Shown here: piece by piece, positions 1 to 12,400 of the stretch | How positions within the stretch are numbered: position 1 is the stretch's first letter | Layout: each line of letters starts with the position of its first letter | Source of the DNA: Mytilus galloprovincialis | Lineage: Eukaryota; Mollusca; Bivalvia; Mytilida; Mytilidae | NCBI RefSeq assembly: GCF_965363235.1 | Contig: NC_134851.1 | Coordinates: forward strand, 20,550,347 to 20,614,346 | DNA: 64,000 nucleotides | Direction: 5' to 3' | Translations under genes and position numbers: made by a program | Notes under the pieces: model-generated | Databases searched by the model: none | Seen by the model: only the letters and a program-made list of their open reading frames with translations | What the model was told of the DNA's origin: nothing

Positions 1-396
1 AAAAAAAGAAGGATATATAATTGAGAGAAAATACAAATAATTTATATCATGTATAACCATGATAACATACATGCACATGTACAGAACCTACAAATTAAAA
101 CAATATATTCATCATGTTCATACACATGTATCTTATATGAAAATAAGTGTAGAAAATTGTCTGCAAATACATGTACATGTCCAACAAATGTCAGATTTGA
201 AGTATTGGTGATGCTAATGAACTTCAAGCTAAAAAAAGATTTTGAAAACACTGTGAACACTGTTAACAATGGTTAATTGTAAAAAAAATTATCCCTATTC
301 ATGATATTTTTTTTACAGTAAAATTACCTGATTATGACTTTTTGTTTTTTTCATATTTTATTTTAAAACCTTCCAGGATTGTAATAAATAACGGAG
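1..396. other. Left edge, probably CWC25 intron
   Basis: AT-rich sequence with no convincing coding segment; the short open frames here overlap on both strands and have no coding character. It ends in a pyrimidine-rich stretch (about 338-376) leading to AG dinucleotides at 375-376 and 395-396, so it is most simply the end of an intron of the CWC25 homologue that starts at 397-401. Confidence 0.4.
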
Positions 397-400
397 AATT

Positions 401-3400
401 ATGGATGCTGAGGAAAAGAAAAGGATTAAAGAAATTATGAGAGATAAAGAGTAAGATACAATTTTGTTGTGATTATCTTTGAAATTTATGACATTATTCA
501 ACATTTGTATAAAATTGAGAATGGAAATGAGGAATGTGTTAAAGAGACAACAATCTGATCAAAGAGCAGAAAATATTGGAAGGCCACCAATGGGTCTTCA
601 ACACAGCGAGAAAATCCAGCACTCAGAGGCATGCTTCAGGTGGCCCCTAAACAAAAATGTGTACTAGTTCAGTGATAATGGACATCATCATGATCATACT
701 TACCTCCAAAATAGGTTAATGAACTAAAATAAAAAATCATACATGACTAACAAAGGCAAGAAGCTCCTGCAAAAATGTGGTGAGGATAAACATGATAAAC
801 ATGTTTTGAGAGATCTCAATCTTCCCTCTATACCTCAAGCCAATGTAGAAAAAACAAACACACAGTAATAAACACTTACAGTAAAACTCAAGTTTAAAAG
901 AAGCAAGAGTGAAATGTCAGAATAGGTAACAAAAGAAACTCAACAAAATGACAAAGTGAATCAATATTAAAGCCAAAATATACCATCTTTAAAGACCTTA
1001 CAACATTATCGTAACTACATGTATATTAATATCATGTACAAATGTATAAGGGTCCAAATATTATCATGTGGTTATATGTCTAATTGGCTAAGAGTTCTAG
1101 GGTGCACTGAACACAGTGCAGGCCAAAATTCCAAGGTCTCACTCAGAAGACGTACAAGCAAGGGTTGTACAAGCAAGGGTTGAAGTCCTGTTTACCAAAT
1201 TCAAATACAGAATGACTTTTGGCTTCATTGGTGCAGGTTTACATATTAAAACTATTATGGCATGCCTTCTGACCATTGCTGACATAAGAAAAACATGGGA
1301 ATTCTAAAATACCAATTAAATTTGTTTGTAATAATCACCTTTTACCACTGAAAATATTAAAATCATGATTATCACAATGTATCATGATTATGCATTACAT
1401 TTTTTCACATTATTGCAGAATTTTTTTAAAGGGTTGTCCCCTTCAGATTTAGAATATAATTTACAGGTATATATTTCTTGATAGTGTTTGAATATAGAAA
1501 AAATCACTACGATTAAAATAAATTGTTTTGTTTCTTTTAAGTAAAACAGAAGAAAAGTTACAATGGATGTACAAGGGAGACAGGCCAGAAATGGAGGAAT
1601 ATCTTCTCGGAAAAAGAATAGACAGACATATTGAAAAAGATGATAAACCTCCTGGTTAGGGTTTTCTGTTTCTAGAAATTTGATTTTTTCCTTACTGTAG
1701 ATTTTTTGTTCCCGTGTCCAAATTTTAGAAGATCTAGGGAAAATTATATTTTGGTAGATATTTGTCTTTGAGTCCAGACTTTTTTACAAATAGATATAGG
1801 AAGATGTTATGTGAGTGCCAATGAGACAACTCTCCATCCAAATAACATTTAAAAAAGTAAACCATCATAGGTCAATGTACGGCCGTCTGCATTCTGTAGA
1901 TTCATTTACTTTCATGAACACCAATTTTGTGGATAAGGTACATGATTTTGAAGACATAAAATCATGTACGGTATCCAGGAAAATTGGTGTTCATGATTTT
2001 GTGGCTTTGCCAAAAGTCTGCAGCAATTGCAACCTGATAGAAATTTGAAATTCGTTGAAATTTAAGTTTGTGGAAACACATGAAAAATGGTATCAACCCA
2101 ATAATAGAAATTCCAAGAACATGTCATACGTCACTATAGAATAAGATTTTTTTTTGTTTTTTTAAAATGTTGTAAATGAAAGGATTAATAAAGACATCAT
2201 TAGGACATTTCAGAAGGGGAAAGTTTTGCTATATGTTTTTATTTATTCCAGTATTGCAAAGAGATATTTTACTGAAGCCATTAGGTTTCACAGAAATGAA
2301 GATTTTTAGAACTTGCCTTTTTAACCGGATTTTTGTGACAAAAATGTCGGTTATTGATTTGGGAATGTACGGCGGCCAGGCGGTCGGGCGGGCGGCAATC
2401 AAATGTTGTCCGTGCATTAACTCATGAACCGTTCAACCAAAGCTTTTAAAATTTTAATATGTTGTTACTGACAACTAAATGAAGGTCAAGTTCAATAATG
2501 GCGATTTTGACTTTTACCGTTCAGGAGTTATGGTTCTTGAAAGATTGAAAAATGGAGTTTTCAGTCGTGTCCGTGCATTTACGCATGAACTGTTCTACCA
2601 AAGCTTCCCAAATTTTAATATGTTGTTACTGATGACAAAATGGAGGTCAAGTTCAATAATGACGATTTTGACTTTTACCATTCAGGAGTTATGGTTCTTG
2701 AAAGATTGAAAAATGGTGTTTCCAGTCGTGTCCGTGCATTTTCTCATGAACCATTCAACCAAAGCTTTTCAAATTTTAATATATTGTTACTGATGACAAA
2801 ATAGAGGTCAAGTTCAATAATGACGATTTTGACTTTTACCGTTCAGGAGTTATGGTTCTTGAAAGATCGTAAAATGGCGTTTCCAGTCGTGTCTGTGCAT
2901 TTACGCGCATGAACTGTTCTACTAAAGCTTCCCAAATTTTAATATGTTGTTACTGATGACAAAATGGAGGTCAAGTTCAATAATGACGATTTTGACTTTT
3001 ACCGTTCAGGAGTTATGGTTCTTGAAAGATTGAAAAATGGTGTTTCCAGTCGTGTCCGTGCATTTTCTCATGAACCATTCAACCAAAGCTTGTCAAATTT
3101 TAATATGTTGTTACTGATGACAAAATAGAGGTCAAGTTCAATAATGACGATTTTGACTTTTACAGTTCAGGAGTTATGGTTCTTGAAAGATCGTAAAATG
3201 GTGTTTCCATTCACATTGTTGCATTTACTCACGAACCATTCAATCTTAGCTTTTCAAATTTTAATATGTTGATACTTATGACAAAATGGAGGTCAAATTT
3301 GATATTGATGATTTTGGTTCTTGTGATATTGCCAGGACACAAATAAATGTTAATAAATCCGGTTTGCTGTCGTTGTGACAGCCTCTTGTTATTTTTGATA

Positions 3401-6400
3401 GCAATAATTGCTTGTGGCATTTCCTGATAGTTTTGTTTTTGGATGGAAGTTTCAATAATTAAAATGCACACGAACCATTCTTAAGTTAAAGTATGTCATC
3501 TTGTAAATACAAGCTCCTGCAGATATGATAGTCTCTTAAGAACAATATTTGCAATATGAAGTTTGAACAGTTACCAGGTTACCTTTTCATGTCATTGTTT
3601 TACATTTATTATTTTATTTTCACTTTCAGATGATGTTGCAATATTTGCAGAGCGTATACAAGCTAACATTGCCTTGGACATGGCTGCTAAGGCAAGAGAA
3701 GATCCATTATTTGCAATCAGGTTGGTGAATAACTGTTCAAAGTTAAATGTAATTGTACATAATGGTAATCTTTAAATGGATGGTGGTCAGTAGTTTTTCA
3801 TGCATTATCTGTTGTTGTTAACAGATTCTATCTAAAAAGGATCAATAGTTGCAGGGGAGCTAACTATTATCACAAGAAAAGAGTTCTGGGCGAAATAACT
3901 GATAAAATAGGAAAAGAGTTGCGGGGGAAATAACTGATAACATAAGAAAAAAGTTGTGGGGAAATAACTGATAACATAAGAAAAGAGTTGTGGGGGATAT
4001 AACTGATAACATAAGAAAAGAGTTGCGGGGGAAATAACTGATAGCATAAGAAAAAAGTTGCAGGGGAAATAACTGATAACACAAGAAAAGAGTTGCTGGG
4101 GAGATAACTTTTAACAAATTATCATGCTGCTTTAAGGTCAATCAAAATCAAATAAAAAGTAAAAGATTAAAGTTTAAATTTTAAAAGCATCTATCAAATA
4201 TTTTCAGTATTTCTGTAAATTAGAATAACAAAAAAATCTGTAAATTGTTATTTTTAACCTCAAGGTTTTTTCCATTATTCAACAGCACAGTAATAAATAG
4301 ATGCAAACATTTATGAATTTACAGTATTGGCATTTAGTAATTCTGTCCTTTTTTAGGCAAAAAGAAGAAGATGTGAAGAGAAGACTTTTAGACAATCCAA
4401 TGAAAATGAAAAGATTACAGAAACAGGTATGATTTTTTAACAAGATTTCCACTGGTAAAATCGGTTAATTTTGTGGTGATGTACTCAGGGTTTTCGCTGG
4501 CGGTCGCCATTGTCGCAATTTGCGAAAAAATAATAATTGTGGCGATAAAAAATTCTTTGGCGAAAGAAATATTTATAACGATTTATTTCCTCCATCTTGT
4601 TTATTTACTTTTTTCGAGTTTCTCGGACTTTACCCGATCAGACAATACTCGGAATTCACCTTGACCTCATTAAGATTTGGACAGAAAATCAATAATCAGC
4701 TGATTGCATTTTATAGCTATCGAAATAAAGGTGTTGATTGTATTGTTTGAAAAAATGATATGGTTAAATGACTTCCGCTAAATGTCACATACATAATCTA
4801 TTTACCACTTTGCGACGCACGTGTTTGAAGCTAGCTTTTGACGTCTCCTCTCCTATTAAAGATAGTTTAGAAAAGAAAGCTGTTGTTGTGACGAAAAATG
4901 TTCAAAAGCAAGAAAAATCTCCGATTTAAAACTTTAATTATCCTTTGACTTTAATATAGGTAATTGCTTAGGGAGTCTACTCGACTACTGTAAAGTCGTG
5001 ACACACGTGTTTCAAGCATAAAATTACGTCTCCAACTTTTTCATTTACGATGGTCAAGGAAAGAAAACTGTCCAAAAGGTTGGGAACAATCCCTCGAATG
5101 AGAGTAACCCTTCAATGTAATGACTACACATGAAATGAGGGATCAATTTCATGTGTTAAAAGCTTTTGTTTTGTTGTAAAAAACACTTCTTAGCTAGTAC
5201 AAAAGGGCACATCAGTATTTTTCTTTTAAAGAAACTTTCCCAACGAACTATACTGGTATTATATGATCAAAACATGTCCATGAATTTTGTTATATTCCAA
5301 GACTTATATCTTCTTTATTATTAAAAGTATAGTGGCCCCTCATTTAGAAAAGTTGTTTAAAATACAATGAATATTTTTCCCTTAAGTTAAAAAAAAATCT
5401 GTTTTTTTACAGTAAATCTTTAGTGTTTATTCATTAAAATGTAGACTCTAAAATAAGTTTGAGAGAATAATTATAGACACAATGGCGCGAAATCATCTTT
5501 TTTAAGGGAAGTGGGGGGGGGGGGGGGGACTAGAAAAAAAGGTAAATTTTAAGCGAAAAATATATTTATGTTACGTGGCGAAAAATATATTGTTTTGGCG
5601 AAAGAGGTGGCGAAAAAAATAATTGACCCAGGGGAAACCCTGGATGTACTGCTGCCAAACATTGACCGTAAATTTACTTCTGATCCATACCTTTTCAAAT
5701 TTTGAAATGAATGACAAAATGGAGGTCATGTTTGATATTGACAAATATCACTTTCACCGTTCAGGAGTTATGGTTCTTGAAAGATTGAAAAATGGTCTTT
5801 CCAGTCATGTTCATGCTTTTACTCATGAACTGTTCAACCAAAACTTTTCAAATTTCAATATATTGTTACTGGTGACAAAATGGATGTTAAGTTTAATATT
5901 GATTATTTTCACTTTTACCATTCAGGAGTTATGGTCCTTGTGTTATTGAAAAATGCAAGGACACAAATAAATGTTAAAAAATCTAGTTTGCTGTCACTCT
6001 GACGGTCTATTAACACAAATATCCCAACATTAGAATAATATTAAAGTTTTCTAATTGTAAATGTTCTGTTTTTAAAGCTTGAAGATAGAAAGAAGAAATC
6101 TAAAAAGAAAGATAAATCAGATTCTGACGATGAACTGATCAGCATGTACCTATCAATTCTCAGTCAGAAAGAGAAATCTCACAAAAAGAATAAAAAGCAT
6201 AAAAAGAAGAGTAGTGATGATTCAGATGAAGAAGATTCTTCATCAAGACATTCTAGAAAACACAAACACAAGCACAGCAAGGACCATGATGATTATGAAA
6301 GTAAACACAGACATGAATCAGATTCAGAGAAACATTTTGACAGCAGAATGAAGTACAAACAAGAAAATTATCGAAGTTCAAACAGTGATAGAAAAGACAA

Positions 6401-9400
6401 TAGAAGAATGGACAGAGATAGAAAATCAGAAAGTAGGAAACATAGACATGATTCTTCATCGGATGATGACCCTCGTCATAAAAGAAAACACAGACATGAC
6501 TCTTCTGATGAAGATTCATCAAGACTTTCTCATCATCGTCATAACAAAGCTGAAAAGCACAGAGACAGTTATAAACATGAAAAACATACAAAAGACAATG
6601 AATTCAGTCACAGACAAAAAGATAATACAGATAGACATAAAAAGCATAAAGGTCATGATAAGGTTAGAGATTCAGAATCTGAAGAAGAGCCAATCAGAAA
6701 GCGACATGATTCAGGGTCAGGAGAGGAGAAAGTTGTTCCTGTTGCAAGAAAATATGGACTTATAGTAAGTGGAGAATTAGGAAATTTATTACAAAATAGT
6801 ATTACCAAAAATATGGAACTCCTAGGTAATTTCATAGAGGGGTTGGTCGATAAAACCTGATAAAATAAAACCCTCAACTACATGTATATCAACCAACGGT
6901 AGAAGAATGAAAAAAAACAACTGTCATATTCCTGACTTGATACAAGCATTTTGTCAAGAAAATGTTGGTTACACCTGGTTTTATAGCTAGCTAAACATTC
7001 CACTTGTTTGAGAGTTGTAAAGTTGGGTTATTGACAATATTTGTTGAGCAACTTGAACTCTTAAATGGGCATAATTAGTTATAAAGTGACAATAATAAGG
7101 ATACTTGTGATATAGCAGCCAAAACAGACAACATAAATATACAACACAGCTGGCTTAAAAATTGAAACAAACATACAAATAAATTTGACAAAGAGGTCAA
7201 CAAAAGATTTGTTGTTGCTAATAGTAAATGCAGTATAGGGGTGATTTTAGTGTGTTCAAATGTGTCTGTTAATTTGTTAATAAAGAATAGTTTCTTTTTA
7301 ATACAAAATATTTAGGTAATAACATTGAACTACATGTAGATTGACCCCATTTTCTAATAGCACATTTTAAAGTCTATCTGGTTATATTCTATTTTAAAAT
7401 TCCATTATTTAGTTTTCCCTATATTCAGAAAAGTCTTTTTTTCAGGTACTAGTCTGTTCCTTAAACAATCTGATAATTTTACACTATCAGTATCTTGAAT
7501 AAAATGTTTAATGATATGATTTAAGAAACTGAAGCAGACACCAGATGATGAAGCAGCTAAAAGAAAGAGATCAAGATCTCCAAAGAAACACAGATCTAGA
7601 TCACCAGTCCAAAAACCCAAATCAACATATAATAAAGCTGATTTTAAGCCAAGGTATGGTTACTCAATATCCCTTCTGCCCGGGTACAAATGTATAAATC
7701 ATTTTTATACGACCGCAAAATTTGAAAAAATTTTCGTCGTATATTGCTATCACGTTGGCGTCGTCGTCTGCGTCGTCGTCGTCGTCGTCCGAATACTTTT
7801 AGTTTTCGCACTCTAACTTTAGTAAAAGTGAATGGAAATCTATGAAATTTTAACACAAGGTTTATGACCACAAAAGGAAGGTTGGTATTGATTTTGGGAG
7901 TTTTGGTCCCAACATTTTAGGAATTAGGGGCCAAAAAGGGCCCAAATAAGCATTTTCCTGGTTTTCGCACTATAACTTTAGTTTAAGTTAATAGAAATCT
8001 ATGAAATTTTGACACAAGGTTTATGACCACAAAAGAACGGTTGGGATTGATTTTGGGAGTTTTGGTTTCAACAGTTTAGGAATTAGGGGCCAAAAAAGGG
8101 CCCAAATAAGCATTATTCTTGGTTTTCGCACAATAACTTTAGTTTAAGTAAATAGAAATCAATGAAATTTAAACACAATGTTAATGACTACAAAAGGAAG
8201 GTTGGTATTGATTTTGGGAGTTTAGGTCCCAACAGTTTAGGAATTAGGGGCCAAAAAGGGACCCAAATAAGCATTTTTCTTGGTTTTCGCACCATAACGT
8301 TAGTATAAGTAAATAGAAATCTATGAAATTTAAACACAAGGTTTATGACCATAAAAGGAAGGTTGGTATTGATTTTGGGAGTTTTGGTCCCAACAGAATA
8401 AGGGGCCCAAAGGGTCCAAAATTAAACTTTGTTTGATTTCATCAAAATTGAATACTTGGGGTTCTTTGATATGCGGAATCTAACTGTCATGACTGTGTAT
8501 GTAGATTCTTAACTTTTGGTCCCGTTTTCTAATTGGTCTACATTAAGGTCCAAAGGGTCCAAAATTAAACTTAGTTTGATTAAAATTAAACTTAGTTTGA
8601 TTTTGACAAAAAATGAATCAGTTAGGTTCTTTGATATGCTAAATCTAAAAATGTACTTAGATTCTTGATTATTGGCCCAGTTTTCAAGTTGGTCCAAATC
8701 GGGGTCCAAAAATAAACTTTGTTTGATTTCATCAAAAATTGAATAAATGGGGTTCTTTGATATACCAAATCTAACTGTGTATGTAGATTCTTCATTTTTG
8801 GTCCTGTTTTCAAATTGGTCTACACTAAAGTCCAAAGGGTCCAAAATTAAACTTAGTCTGATTTTAACAAAAATTGAAATCTTTGGGTTCTTTGATATGC
8901 TGAATCCAAAAATGTACCTAGATTTTTTATTATGGGCCCAGTTTTCAAGTTGGTCCAAATCAGGATCTAAAATTATTATATTAAGTATTGTGCAATAGCA
9001 AGTCTTTTCAATTGCACAGTATTGCGCAATGGTAAGAAATATCTAATTGCACAATATTGTGAAATAGCAAATTTTTTTTAATTAGAGTTATCTTTCTTTG
9101 TCCAGAATAGTAAGCAAGAAATATCTAATTGCAAAATATTGTGCAATAGCAAGATTTTTTTTTAATTGGAGTTATCTTTCTTTGTCCAAAATCAACTTAA
9201 ATCTTTGTTATATACAATATACAATGTATATTCACTTTTTACTACCAACTGATAAATTAAAATAATCTTTACCATTCAGTGATAACAAGCAGTTTTTTTA
9301 CATCTTAATATTTTATGATGTATTTAAATGAGTAGTTATTGTTGCAAACTCCATTAGAAATTTTAATTGAGATTAGTTTTGGAATAAGGGAAAGGGGGAT

Positions 9401-12400
9401 GTGATTAAAAAAATTGGGTTCAATTTTTCTCATTTGAAATTTCATAAATAAAAAAGAAAATTTCTTCAAACATTTTTTTGAGAGGATTAATATTCAGCAG
9501 CATAGTGAATTGCTCTAAGAGAAAACAAAAATTTTAAGTTCATTAGAACACATTCATTCTGTGTCAGAAACCTATGCTGTGTCAACTATTTAATCACAAT
9601 CCAAATTTAGAGCTGAATCCACCTTGAATGTTGTGTCCATACTTGCCCCAACTGTTCAGGGTTCAACCTCTGCGGTCGTATAAAGCTACGCCCTGCGGAG
9701 CATCTGGTTTATTTTTAATATAGGATTTCGCTATATATTTTTCTATAAATGAACTTTATCTTATGCTCAAAATAAAAATAAAATAAAAAAATTGGGTCAC
9801 AGTTCATTTTAGCTCACAATTTGCCTTCAAAAGAAGCATACATTTTTGTAAAGGTACTTATTTTCTGTTGAACTAGTAGGAGAAAAAAAGGTATCAAAAT
9901 AAAAAAAGAACTAAAATACAGAAATCGCTCAAATTTTACAATAGTTTAGTTTTAGTACAGCTTATTTGAAAATAATAATAAAAATATAGGTCACTGATGA
10001 GTTAAAAAAGATATTACAATTATAATGCCAAAAAATGGCATTTTTCATCAAAGGGAGATAATTTTGAGATTTTTCAGTGATATATATATACATTTATATT
10101 TGCAAAGTTGAAAATACTATGAGTTTCTCTAATTTAATGAACAGCAAAGATAAATTTGTTCTTGTTGGCGTAGCCAAGTTCTGTAAAATTAGAATGTCAA
10201 TTTACAAATGATATTTACCTTCCTACTTATTCATGCATTTGTAAAAATGTTTTTTCATGCATTATATCTTATTTGTTATATTGTTGTACTATCATGCCTC
10301 ATGTGAAGCCTTTAGTGAAATTAAATGTTTCATGTTTCAAATGTTAAAAGTCATCTGGGGCCAAAATGAATTGATTTTTCTGGATGATTTTTGTACCATA
10401 TGATAAAGTAACAGCTAATAAAGTAATAAATTAAATTTGTACTGAAAAAAAAAAATGTTTAATTTTTTTCTGAAATTTTTATACCCTGGAGCCTCCTTCA
10501 CTCTGATCCAATCTGTTATTCATTTTGACAGTGGAATTCATGTTTCATCATATGATTGAAAGTGCTTAATTGCATTTTTTTTAACATCAAATTAAAGTTT
10601 CACCATTAGCATGATTAGTGAGATGTTAATTGTTTAATAGTTGCTGACCACGTCAACAATTGTTAAGGTTTCTGCCTGACTCTGTCTGATAAGAACCACT
10701 TGTAATACATCAATGATACACAAAATTAAGCTGCCCTAAAATCATTACATATCTGTTTGTTGACTATTTCCAGGACCTGACCCCTAGGTCATGGGCCAGC
10801 TAAGGTCCAGTTACTTTGAATTAATAAGAAATGTTGTTGTCCTTCAGCATTCAGAATGTCTTTTTTTAAATTTTCTGCAAATAGGCAAGATATATGATAT
10901 TATCTTGAGCTCTGTTTCAACAGTTTATTACTTTAACAGACTTTGGAACATGCCATCACACATTTGCCTTTGGCTGCACCTTAGGCCACAGGGGGGTAAC
11001 TTTGATATTTTTTTGGTAGGGTTGTGCCATTTTTGCCTAAAAAAACGTACCCATTTTAATATAACATTCACAGAAATTCAGTACCTATAGTTATATAAAT
11101 ATTTAAGAAAGAATGATCTATACTTATATACAATATTTAAAATATGACCTATGCTTATGTAAGCACTAACTCATCATCACTCATAATTCATAAATATACC
11201 AGCTACCCTTAAGTTTTTATATATGAATTGACATCGTTTGGTGCACATATATTTTATATGATATGTAGATCATACCCCAAATCAATATACAGTTATCAAA
11301 CGTAAATGCATTTTAATATAGGATGTCATTAAAAAGGAGGGTCATTTTTATATAAAATCTCGCAAAATTATGACCCATATTTTTGGCACATCCCCGTATA
11401 CCCAATAATAGGAAGTTACCCCTCCCCTCCCCCGTGCCTTAGGCACAGATGGCTAATTTTGATTTTCAAATTAATTTTATTTCATAATTATTGCAGGAAT
11501 ATTTTGTCACAATTTAAATATAAAGTGGAAGAGAGAAAGAAAATATAATGGCTAAAAAGAAAAAAAAGAAAAATAACAGTCTTCAAAACATAATCTACAT
11601 ATATACACTAACCAAAAAGGGTTCCCACCTAGGGGCATAATGGTTTTTGGTCTTTGCATTCATTCATCAGTCTATTCATAGAAAATGATAGTACGAGTGA
11701 GCCATCTGTGTAATATGGACACATTTTTATATATCACAGTGATGCATGACCTAATTTTTTGATTTTTATGTTTAGAAAACTTACAGAAGAAGAGAAGAAG
11801 AAAAAGTTAGAGGAAATGATGGATAATGTTAAATGGAGAGATGATAATAGGACGAAGAACGTGAAGAGATATAATGAGGACGAGAAAAGAGAAAAGGAAG
11901 CAAGATCAAAATCACATGAAAAAGGATTCTTAAAGTAAGTGATACATTACTAATCACTGTGTCTAAACCACACCGGCAAAATTTGTTCGGACTCGATGGT
12001 ATCTAACATCCGGCACAATGACGGAAAATTAATAGACAGAAGAAAGCTAGGTTTCTCCTTATTTTCTTATTTTTTTTATGATATCGAAGAATATAAATAC
12101 ACATACAACTATTTTCTATTGTGATATGCAATATTTTCTACAACCGTTCTATATTAATGGAAAAATAAGTAAAAATGCACGTCAAAATGACGAATTGAGT
12201 GAACCTTGCCTCGAAATTGTTTAATTTCTCTTTAAATTGTTCACATTGTACGGAAAGAAAGGTACGGGAAGATAGATATTGACACGGAGATTGCAAATTT
12301 AGTTATTATGGGCATCTCAATAATTGTAACTCTGTGTATGGAATGAAAGAAATGGGTCATGTCAAAATGGAACTGGCCGGTTTCGTCAATGTATACAACC

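Noticed and set aside
3832-4141. Overlapping minus-strand frames with repeating YQLFPPQLFSY-like peptides
   Set aside because: They are translations of the 35-bp minisatellite in several frames; no start, splice or codon evidence for a protein.
6253-6877. Minus-strand and second-frame open frames over CWC25 exon 5
   Set aside because: They are shadows of the Lys/Arg/Ser/His-rich exon; the plus-strand frame alone keeps splice phase and family similarity.
8509-8998. 150-residue minus-strand frame with repeated VDQLENW-like peptides
   Set aside because: It follows the internal tandem repeats of the 7708-9710 element; repetition, not protein selection, keeps it open.
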